A stretch of 64,000 nt of DNA from Erigeron canadensis. Lineage: Eukaryota; Streptophyta; Magnoliopsida; Asterales; Asteraceae. Shown piece after piece: positions 44,160 through 54,496 of the stretch. The notes under the pieces are model-generated. The model did not search any database and had not been told where the DNA came from. It saw only the letters and a list, made by a program, of their open reading frames with translations. The stretch is from the NCBI RefSeq assembly GCF_010389155.1, contig NC_057761.1, positions 15,688,501 through 15,752,500 on the forward strand. Direction: 5' to 3'. The position numbers and the translations under genes are program-made. Each line of letters opens with the position of its first letter. Position 1 is the stretch's first letter.

Positions 44160-45600
44160 TCTGTCCTCAGAATCATTTCGCCACACATGTATATTCCACA
44201 CTTTCACATCTCTAACTTTATCATATCATTTCGGGGTTTCTTGGGTTGTACCTTAACTTAGCATAGACAAACTCATTTAGCTTCTTACATAGTCTTTTCC
44301 ACTTTCACTTTACCATTTCAACCGTTTCGTCCTTTCTTTGGCTCAATATTTAAATCAAACCAAATAATCAACTCATTTCTCCAACCTTCATAAGTTACTA
44401 ACCCACATTATATTTGGCGAAGGCTATTCATTTGGCGGTTAAGCCCTTCATACACGTATCCTTATTAACTTGCTACCGTACCCACATGATTCATTTGAAC
44501 AAAGGGTCGACTCGCCATAACTTTTGATGCATAACATATCTTACTAATAGCTTGCCCTTTCGACTCAAATCATCCGCCATGACATTAGCTTTACTCGTAT
44601 GGTTCTTGGTTTCATATTCATAAACGTCTAAGAAAGCACATATTGTAAGCTCTTATGATGAGTGAATAGTGTGCACTTAGTGCCATATAAGTAGTCTCCC
44701 ACAACTTCAATGCAAATACTACTTCAGTAAACTCTATGTCATGAGTAGGGTAATTCTTCTCATAAGGCTTCATCTGACGTAACGCGTAAACAACGACTTT
44801 GTCTCAATGCATATGACCACAACCCAAACATCTATGCCCTCGGGTAAGAATAAAACAAGAGCTTCACATAACTTTTTTTTTTCATACATCTTGTCCTTCA
44901 TCTCCAATGTAACAGTGCAGTTGTTCACCAAGAATAAACATTCATGGACAACTGGCCTACTAAGGGCTCATATCATATCAATACCTTTAGCTTCCCCCGC
45001 AGATTTGTCTCTTGATCCATGATAACGTAACTCTTCACTTCCTTAAAGGATCATTAATTAATTACATTGTAATAAAACTTTAGGTGTCTAATCTTGGCTT
45101 TTAACCCTATCACACGTCAACATATAAAATCTACTACATCTCGTATCATAATAGGCCGTATCACATTTCAGGCGGCATCCACATAAGCATGTCACCACGG
45201 TTCATAAGCCTCATCAAGTACAACTTTTGGTCATTTCGTTCTCGAATACCGAAATCTTACTTTTATACGTATTGCTTCATGATGATTTATCTTGTCTCTT
45301 CTATCTATACTCCAATTATACTACATTCTTTGTCTCAAAGAACATTACCTTGAGCTGATTTGCCGTAGTCAATAACTCACCATAACCTCGCATCTACAGA
45401 CTTAGCTAATAATTAAAACTTTGTTCCTTTCAACATTGAGCGTCAGCGGCTCCCTTAACTTTTAGTCACTTTTGACAAATTTAAAACTAAGCCTCTTCGA
45501 GTTAAAAATCGTAATAACGCTCTTTAAGCAAACATAATGTTCTTCATCATACTTAGAATGGCAAGTTTTTTTTGTTTTTTTGTTTTTTTTTTTTTTTTAT
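44160..45600 (-). pseudogene. Element E pol remnant (RT end and RNase H)
   Basis: On the minus strand, in several frames, one can read LPEGIDVWVV (RNase H start context) near 44,850, then [19 protein letters not shown] and [13 protein letters not shown] near 44,790-44,680. Next comes [20 protein letters not shown] followed by SRK near 44,640-44,550, the classic RNase H end of gypsy. Only about 400 bp separate this from the polypurine tract, so integrase is missing. The rest up to 45,600 is too decayed to assign. A T-rich homopolymer interrupts at 45,566-45,599. Confidence 0.7.
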
Positions 45601-47489
45601 AGGCGTAATGACTAAATGATCTATAGAAAACTTTAGGCTTGATTCCTTAAATTCATACACATCAACGACTTTCATCATCCACAAATGGTAGCAACATCAT
45701 AAATCTATCTTACAAAAGAAATACATCCCAAAATCGAAAACATTAACTTCTTCCTATAACGGAGCACATAACGGAAAACATGTTTGTAATGAAAGTAACA
45801 CTAGTCACACATCAATTGAAGGTTCGACCTCACGATTGAAATGAAACAGGGAACTTTATTAGAACATCTCAAAACTACGTGTAGCCTCGACTTTAGAAAT
45901 ATAATGTTTGCCTTACATGGGTAATCACACAGGCGAGAAACATGATCCATTCGGAACCAAATGCTCTTGAATACTTTTATTCATATACTTTAAGAAACTA
46001 CAATTATAGGATCTTAACATTACCCTTACATTCATGCAATATAAGGAAGAATATTCCCCTGTAAATACTCGTCCCAATCATCATATATTGCCCCGTAGCA
46101 AAATCAAAACTAAACGAGTCACACATCCAAAACAGACCAAGGTATGTGCCGCAGAAAACCATGTTAAGCATTTGTGCGCCGCATGGAAAGGCTGTGCATC
46201 GCACAAATCAACCAAAATCGTCACAGAAACTAAATAACATTCTGAGCACTCAATCTGTGCGCCGCATAGAACTTCTATGCGCCGCATATCGGGCACTCAA
46301 TTGAAATCCATTTTTCAAAAATGGCATATATGCGCCGCATGAAAGTCTTGTGCGCCGCATATAGCCCAGTTCGACTAAAATCCAACTTTTTAATCCTTTA
46401 ATCAAATTCCATACGAGCTAAAACCCTCAAATCTTAATCCCAAGCACAACCTTAACATTTTGCAGCTTGAATGTAGCCTCACATCAAAACATAGTGTTCC
46501 TAGTGTGGAAAGGTTTCATGGTTAGGGGTTCAATCGACTTTAGTGTTAACTTTCTTTTTTTTTTTTTTACTCTCCTCAGCTTCATCATTCTTTAATCCAT
46601 AGATTCCATCATTCCCATCTTGACTTCATTCGGATCAGCACAGACAGAGTCTCACAAACACACATATGTCGTGATACATTTACCATTACGTTCGCGACTG
46701 GAATTATAACTATATCCTTTCATACGTATGCCCGGTAACCTTTCTAGGTGTCACCTACTTATAATCCTTCAAGTATCCAGCATCGACTCTACTTTTCAAA
46801 CTTCAAATCCATGTCTCTTAAGCTCGTGGCTCAACAACATAATACACCACTTCATAAAAAACTTACCAACTTTGTTACTTTATACTCCGGTCAACACAAG
46901 TATGGCCATACAAACACGCTCGCGTCGTGATACACTTGCAATTATGTTCCGGACCATAATTGTAATTGTATCCTTTCACACCTATGTTCATTCCCACATT
47001 TGTGTATCACCCTTTTTTTTCATCAATTCTTTTCACACAATTTTCAGCACACTTACAACATCTCATTTCTTTTGCGGTCCTTGTCACTAACCCCATGGGC
47101 TAGACAACATTGATGGAATACCATTTCACCTAATTCTCCACTTCCATTCACCTCAGCTACTTCACACATAAGTTATATCACACGGTTATTAATTTCAGTT
47201 AGGGAAATGGCACATTACCTTTGGGACTGTCTATCGTAGCAATAAGATAATTTAGCGACGAAAAAGCGAGAAACGGAAGAATAAAGGCTAAAAACATAAT
47301 CACATAACAATAAACAATCATCATATAGCCTTAATCCTACACTCTCACTCATCCCAACCCGTCCTAAAGCATTTCATCTCAATAGCTAAGCATACCTACT
47401 TAAGCCTACTTTGTTCCTTATCGGTTTAAGTCCAATTCCTATGGCATACATATAGTCCTTGGTTCACTTAAACCATAGGAACCCACAAG
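45601..47489 (-). other. Decayed region, probably upstream part of element E
   Basis: No ORF with recognisable family. Contains a T-run at 46,553-46,569 and six or more ATGCGCCGCAT-like words at 46,141-46,363 that also occur in the E LTR, suggesting relatedness to E. Two T(A/C)TCCTTTCA(C/T)A...CGTATG-like phrases near 46,710 and 46,970 are diverged duplicates about 260 bp apart. Confidence 0.4.
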
Positions 47490-48141
47490 CATGCTAGTAA
47501 CGAAAATCGGTACACCAAAAGCATTGGACTCTTATACTGAATCTATGTGTAATGATTCTTGGGGCAGAAGCAGCTATGCTAGGGCTTTCATTGAATTATC
47601 AGTGGAAGGGAGTTCAAGGAAGAATTATCAATGGCTATTCCGATGTTAGATGGTGAAGGGTTCGTGAAAAAGAAAATGAAATTGGAATTTGAATGGAAAC
47701 CACCTCGGTGCTTTACATGTTGTGTGTGTGGACATGAATCTTCTCTATCCCCTAAAGCGCCTAAACCAGTTTCCAAAAAGACTTCGGAGGTGGATAGAGA
47801 TGGATTTCAGAAGGTTAAATCAAAGTATGCAGCAAAGAAGGGTTTTCCAATTAAACAACAAAAGCCAAATATGATATATAGACCGGTTCAAAAACCTAAA
47901 GCACCTTCTGATGTACCTAGCTCATCGTCTGTTCCTATTGGTGCAGAACCACAAGTTAAAACAACTAATTCTTTTCATATTCTCACTGACTATGGTTCTG
48001 CCCATAGTGAACTACTGTTTCACGAATCTATGAGTGATGCGATTAATCGTGTATTTGGTGAGAAAGAAAAGAAGCCTAATGTTCTATCTCTAGAATATGG
48101 CGACTTCGTTCTTTCTTCTGCTGCCCTATGTCTCGATCTGT
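47490..48141 (+). pseudogene. LINE ORF1 C-terminal part with zinc knuckle
   Basis: Reads KIGTPKALDSYTESMCND and WGRSSYARAFIELS, then after a frameshift KLEFEWKPPRCFTCCVCGHE, the CX2CX3-4H-type knuckle following DUF4283 in plant LINE ORF1. It continues VDRDGFQKVKSK to a stop at 48,139-48,141. The N-terminal half is absent here but found at 48,480-49,168, from another copy. Confidence 0.75.
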
Positions 48142-48479
48142 AACATTGTTTCTAACAAGATTATTGATTAATACAGGTTTCCTGTATCCCTTTATTGATT
48201 ACAGTTTTTGTTATTAAGTTCTTACAATCGCAGCTGGGGTTTTTTTCTTATTTCTTTTGCCGCCTGAATCTTAATTTAGTCCTTCTTATCTATGGTTGGT
48301 TAGGGGTGCGGGTTCTCTGTCCTGCGGGAATATACCTGGAATTACCTGTATCACTAATTGATCTAGATCAGTTGGGTGATTTTGGCTTTTCTAGAATTAA
48401 GGTTACTGCTTTCGTCTTTGTTTGTGGGTTCTGTGTTGCTCTTGCGTGCATGGTTTATTTAGGGTTTCATTTTCTCTGA
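48142..48479 (+). other. Probable LINE 5' UTR
   Basis: Noncoding sequence between the end of one ORF1 and the start of another. T-rich with two CAG-ending tracts. I see nothing else in it; assigned to the following LINE by position only. Confidence 0.35.
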
Positions 48480-49168
48480 AAGAGGTGTTGCAACATGGGG
48501 AAGGGGATGACGCTTCTAAACATTCTACTTTGGAAAAATCAGACCCACCTCCTATGGCTTCGGAAGCTAAACCTGGTAAGGATACTCAAACTATGAACAT
48601 TTCCAATGCAATGGAACAGGATAAGGAGAATACAAAAACTGATGATAATGTTAAACCTTCGTATGCTTCAAAAGTCCAAGCTGCTCAAGAACAAAGTAAG
48701 GTTAACTTTAGGTTGCTTCAATCTACAGAAGTTGTTGATGATGTTGACGTGGTCATTTCAAAAGAATCAGTTAAGCAGGTGCAATCTCGATTTGATAATG
48801 TGCTTTATGGTTACTTTTTGGGTGAACGCTTAGCATATCCTATAGTAGAGTACTTTGTGAAGAACTTGTGGGCAAAACATGGACTTATTAAAGTCATGAT
48901 GAATTCAAACGGGTTTTTCTTCTTTAAATACTCTACCAAACCTGGTTAATATGCAATACCCCTATCTTTCTTAATATATGGTCCCCAAATGTTGTCCTGA
49001 AAAAAGAAGATATTAAAAAGGTTGTTGTTTGGGTGAAATTTCATGATGCTCCGCTAGCAACTTACATTGATGATGGTTTAAGTTTAATAGCCTCGAAATT
49101 GGGTACACCAATTAAGCAAGATAATTACACGAATGCTATGTGTATTGATTCATGGGGTCGCAATAGCT
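48480..49168 (+). pseudogene. LINE ORF1 N-terminal part (DUF4283)
   Basis: Low-complexity start (EGDDASKHSTLEKSDPPPMA), then SYASKVQAAQEQSKVNFRLL, SVKQVQSRFDNVLYGYFLGE and WAKHGLIKVMMNSNGFFFFK. A deletion and frameshift near 48,940 follow, then KKVVVWVKFHDAPLATYIDD and TNAMCIDSWGRNSY. It is cut at 49,168 by the tail of the opposite-strand LINE. DUF4283 is the RNA-binding part of ORF1p. Confidence 0.8.
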
Positions 49169-51831
49169 ATTTTTTTTTGGGTAAATGGGGTTGTCCCCGT
49201 TAACATTTATATCACCCAAAAAACCATTACAAAACAAGTAGTACGACTAAATTATCGTACTAGTTCATACATAGGACATGCCCTATATATGTCCACAAGA
49301 AATGCAAGGAAAAAAACAGCTTACACAAGCGAAACAAGCCTATTCTAAATACAATGACATTTAGACATAGACAATAATACTAAAGGTATACTAGGTTAAT
49401 TCGCCATTCTGAAGCAGGTAGTCACCCCAACCTTCCAAGCATCAAGTGTAGTGACAACTCGAGCTGTCTTTTTAAACTTCAATCTCCATAATCTTGAACA
49501 AACAATATCTTTGATAAGATTGGATAAGATATCAGGTGGGCGAGCATGATTAGCAAACATCCTGTTGTTTCTCTCCTGCCAAATAAAGTAAGCAGTGGCT
49601 GCAACAACTAGTCCACCAATAACATGAATTATAGAGCGTGATTTAGCATGTGCAATCAACCAAGCTGTGATATTATTCCAAGAAGTCAACAGGGTACTAA
49701 AATGGCTCTCACTAAGGTAGACGGCATGTTAACATCACTTTTAACAGCATCCCAAACCTGTGAAGAGTATGAGCAATCGAAAAACAGATGTGAGTATGAA
49801 TCAAAATCAGCCTTGCAAAGCGAGCAACACATCATATTCATATTTTTCCTTCTAGATGGTGGCCACTGTAGGATTCGGTCTTGAGTGAGTAACTTTCTAC
49901 TTATAATCAGCCATAAATTGAAGGCATGTCGTGGTATACATTGAGGAAACCATACAGCCTTCACCTAATCAATAGGTTGTTCTCGACTCCTAATTTTGTC
50001 CCAAATCATGGAAGAAGAAAAAGGCTTATCTTCATGTGAAATCTTCCAGACCAATGTATCTTTTTTATGTTCCTGCAAAACTATAGTTGAAATGTTAGAT
50101 AGAATTGGAAAAGAATCGAGCGAATCGGCTGGCCAAATCCATTCCCCATTCCTATTAATATCGGCCACTTTAGCTTGAAGTGAAAATCCAGCCCTTCTTA
50201 CATCCTACGGCCGAATTATATTTGATAAGGGTCCTATATCACTCCAAGTGTCCTACCAAGCTAATGTATCTTGTCCATTCCCTAGATTTTTCCATATAAA
50301 GTTACGAATAAAGGGCCTTAGGGATAGAATTTTTCTCCAGCTCCAACCATCTATTGATCGACTAGGTATATCCCAAAAGCTTCTTCCTCTTAGTTTCTGA
50401 TCATAAATCCAATCAACCCAAAGTGATCTTCTATGAGAAACAATACTCCAAACATGCGAGATCATTAAAGCTTTATTCAGATACTTTTCTCAATCCTAAT
50501 CCTCCTTCATATTTTGGCACACATAATGCTTTCCAAGAAACCTTAGCCTTACCAGTTTGCATAGGACCTTGGCACCAAAGGAACCCACGCATAGTCTTTT
50601 CCAAGTCAGCCATGATTCTAGAAGGAAGGATGAACACAGACGACCAATATATATACATGGAAGACAGAACAGACATAATTAATTACACTCTTCCTCTAGT
50701 CCATACTTCTTTTCTCCATTCTTTCAATCAATATTTTACAATCTTTATACAAAAGTCTGGAAGAAATGAGAGGGACACCTAAGTATCCAACAGGGAGTTT
50801 ACCTTCTTCAAAAGGCATGATATTCAAAATAGAATTTTTGACCAAATCGTGCACATTACAGAAGAAAACAGTGTTTTTCTGAGTGCTCAGAATTAAACCT
50901 GTCATCTTTTTAAAGGAGTCAAGGGCATCCAAGATCAATTTAGCCGATTTGATATCTCCCCTAGCGAAAAGAAACAGATCATTTGCAAAACATAAATTGA
51001 TAACTTTCTGCTTGACACACCTGTTATGGAATCTAAAAGAAGAGTCCAACCGAACAGAGTGTTGAAGGATAAGATTTAACACCTCCATGACCAGAGTAAA
51101 GAGATAAGGAGAGATAGGATCACCTTGGCGAAGTCCCCTCTTTCCCTTAAAAAAACCATGCAGATAATACTTAATGAAAAAGTCATGGAGGAGACACATA
51201 CCATCACCCACTTAATTATAACCGGATAGAAGCCAAAACCATACATAGCAGCCCGTAAAAAACCCAATCAACTGTATCATATGCCTTCTGAATATCTACC
51301 TTAAAAGCACATCTTGGAGGTCCCTGCTTTCTATGATAGTTATGCATAATTTCTTGGGTCAGAAGAATATTATCTGAGATCTTCCTACCCGGAACAAAAG
51401 CAGACTGATTAACACTAACCACCTCATCCAAACCCTCCTTAATTCTATTGGCAATAATCTTGGTAATGCATTTAAGCAACACATTAGAACATGATATTGG
51501 TTGAAAATTAGTAATACAAGAAGGAGTTGTAACTTTGGGAATGAGAGCAAGAATAGTATGGTTAAGCTCTTTGAGCAGCTTACCTTTCTTGAAGAAGTCA
51601 TGGATTGCCAAAGCAACCTCCTTCCCTACAATAGATCATGATTTCTTGAAGAAAGCAGAGGTAAATCCATCAGGCCCCGAGGCTTTGATATCACATATAG
51701 AAAACATTGCTTCCTTGATTTCTTCATAAGACACATCACGTATCATATTGAGGGCTGTTTGTCTATCTAACACATTAATAAATAAATCAAGTATAGGTTG
51801 TAACGATACATCTCCTTCTTTACCTAAGAAT
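49169..51831 (-). pseudogene. LINE ORF2: reverse transcriptase and zf-RVT, 5'-truncated
   Basis: The minus strand begins inside the RT: IKASGPDGFTSAFFKKS, ALIPKVTTPSCITNFQPISC, SAFVPGRKISDNILLTQE, KVDIQKAYDTVDWVF (motif A), then RGLRQGDPISPYLFTLVMEV. The catalytic FADD box reads FAND (codon AAT is the complement of 50,981-50,983). Thumb-like GYLGVPLISSRLLYKDC, GLGLRKVSE, WIWPADSLDSFPILSNIS and the zinc-binding domain (CSLCKADFDSYSHLFFDC) follow. It ends in a T-run at 49,170-49,178, the complement of the poly(A) tail. The endonuclease domain is missing; an LTR-like repeat (K) begins at 51,832. Confidence 0.9.
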
Positions 51832-54496
51832 TGCAACACCCCAACTAAGGCGGAAACACGAAGTGCCACAGAACGACATGGTACAAAAGATTTAAATATA
51901 AAACATCAACATAATTGATGCGTAAAACACGCAATAACTCAAGCACAGCGGAAATTAAACAAAATGGAATTAGATATTTTTGGTATTTTCAGGATTTTAT
52001 GAAATAAAAAACAAAACAAGACGATAAATAAAGTGATAGATAAAAGAATCCACCACCAAGATTCGTAAAGGCCTAGCCACCGGAATCAAGGATAAAGGAA
52101 ACACTCCAACCCACCACTATGTTTGATAAAGGTCTAGCCACCACAAACACAGATAAAGGAATCGAAGATTTAAGATCTCACCACTATATTTGATAAAGGA
52201 CGAACCACCACAAATATAGATAAAGGGATCACTCCAAACCACCAAGATCAAAGATCTATAAAGGTAAATGAAGATTTTGGATAAGCAATAGAGGCTGCTC
52301 TATTAATTTTATTCAACATAATCTGACTTGCAATGAGAAATACAACCCCTATTTATAGATAATACTATTTCCTAGGAGTTATCAAAATAATAATAAAATA
52401 ATGAAAAGGTGTCTTGGGCAAAAAACAACCACTAAATTTTATCGTGGGGATAACCACTAATTTATTAGCCAATGGAAAATGGACAGATAAAGCTTCTAGA
52501 AAGATTCCTTTTGCAAGAGGGCCCATAATCCGGTAGAAATAACATGGGCACTCATTCCTTTGTTGTCATCTTCTTTGGATAGCTGTCATCCTTCCTTTAT
52601 TGGACCCCACAAGCGCAGTCAGAACACTTGATTAAGGTAACTGGAAAATCTGAAATCTGGACTTCCACTAGAGAGGTATATCTGGGGCATCCACCTAGAG
52701 ACTGGAACTGATCACTGGAGAGCTTTAGTGGATTGGAGCACTTCAGCGGAGACTTTCTCTGATGCATTTCTGAGGGTGGTATCCGGAGCTTCTTGCCACT
52801 GGAGAAGTGTTACAACTAGAGACTGAGCTTGTTCAGTGAATACTTGTCTGAAATGGGCTATCGCTGGCAGAATTAACATGGCTTGCTCAGATGGCATCAA
52901 GGCCTCAAAATTCTGCACCAGCTCAGAAATGGACTTCAGCTCAGAAGTTATCTTCATTTCAGAATCTTCTTTTCCCTCAAAATTTTGGTCACTTTAGTTG
53001 TTTTGCCCCGCTCACTGGCAAGGGCCAGTTCAGCGAATCTAGACTTTTCTGCATCAATAATGTTCCAAATGACATTCAAATTCAAAAGACTACAAGTTCA
53101 AGTTGACGCTTAAATCCATTACGTAACCATTTTCCATAATTTAAAAGACAAATTGTTTGCATTACAAACCGTCAAGCATTCAACACATTGATCAATCATA
53201 GAGGCGGTCTCGCTACGAACTTATTGCTCTAAACCTGAAAAGCATGAAGAAAAGTGTCAACTACGAGAGTTGAGTGAATTCATAGGTTTATACTACTAAA
53301 TATACGTACAACCACTTTAATTTACGAGTTAGTAAATCAATAGTTTTCAAGATTTTCCATCATAATAATCACACCCAAACCGTATGTTCAACAACCATAA
53401 TAAAATCCATAACATGTCCCAAAACATTTATTTAAAACTTCCATATTCAACATTTCCGATGAGTTTAACTTGAGCCACTACTAAGACCCTTTCACGTCTA
53501 AACCAACATAAAACCTCATATAATTTCACATGCTGTCAATCATGTGTGTTAACCATAATTGGGTCGTGCCATGGAGACACCCCTAGGTCGACAGCCATTG
53601 AGGGCGGCCACAGAGGCGGCCAATCAACCTGTCACCATCTTCGTGAGTGACGGGACGAATCCTAGTTGCACAACTCTTTAACTACAGGCCTCAATGAGTT
53701 AATAGTAGTGTAGCGGCGACTAGACTTTAACAGTACTCAAGCTCATCATATAACATAGATCACATTGAGCATACAACATATATTCCTTATCATAAACATC
53801 CTTTCAAAATATAATTTCATTAAAGAAAACAATTTTAATTATCATGTTTTTCACCCCGAAAGTAAAACACATAAAAGAGTTTGAAAGGGGGCTATGACTC
53901 ACTTGATTCTGGAGTGAGAAGGGGCTGATCAAATACGAGATCCTCGGCTAGTGGTGTCGTCCCTCAAGCAAGCCCTTGAAGAAATGATGTAGATTTTTGT
54001 GGCCTTTTCTTGCTCCAACAACCCTTATTTTAACCTCAAAACAACCCTTAATCTATAGCTTAATATAACCCTTGCTTAAGCTACTTGAACCCTTATTATT
54101 AATATGAGTTTAAATTGATTTTTGTCTTGCTTTATCTCCCATTTGGCTACCGAAAATGAAGAAGAAAAAGAGAAGGGACAAAGTTGTTTTGAGAGAGTAA
54201 ATGATTTGTGTGTGTAATGTGGTGTTTAGTATGTGTTTGTGGTGAGTTCCAAGACTAAAAGGCATGCAAAATTTGAAAAGGCGATGTATGTGTGTGGGTG
54301 TATGGGGGACGGCCAAAGAGAGGGTATTGAAGGGGTTTTCTTATTATATTTTTTTTTGTTAAATATAGTGTAAGTATGTAGGTGTATGTATTTAGATGGA
54401 TATATGTATTATAAGTCTAATGTATGTATAAGTAAATATAACTAATTGTTTGTGTCCAAGAGTATGCATATATGTATGTGTGTCGTGTATGTATAT
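51832..54496 (-). repeat. LTR-like repeat K (minus), interrupted by a solo LTR
   Basis: Plus strand begins TGCAACACCCCAAC, the complement of a GGGGTGTTGCA LTR end. The rest (53,062-54,496) is inversely homologous to 55,020-58,600 of repeat L: shared landmarks are the CTTCTTC(A/C)ATTTT and AAGGGTT stretch, GTGAGTCATAGCCCCCTTTC, the barcode-like GGCC/GACGGG block, and TTGACACTTTTTCTTCATGC. No coding frame. It inserts into, or truncates, the LINE at 49,169-51,831. Confidence 0.55.
51916..53056 (-). repeat. Solo LTR of family C with 5-bp target duplication
   Basis: Minus strand begins TGATGCAG (53,056) and ends ACGCATCA (51,916), 1,141 bp. The flanking bases ATAAT at 51,911-51,915 and 53,057-53,061 are identical, the expected 5-bp duplication. 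No internal region is present, so it arose by LTR-LTR recombination. Contains TATAAATAGGGG (complement of about 52,347-52,358), the CCTTTATC repeats and an open coding-like stretch of 81 codons at 52,957-52,712. Confidence 0.92.

Noticed and set aside
46004..46296. Cys-rich minus-strand ORFs (MRCTAFPCGAQ, MPDMRRIEVLCGAQ)
   Set aside because: Produced by translation of the repeated ATGCGCCGCAT words.
46728..47090. 120-codon ORF in the 46-47 kb region
   Set aside because: T/C-rich strand artefact with no family resemblance, in a decayed element.
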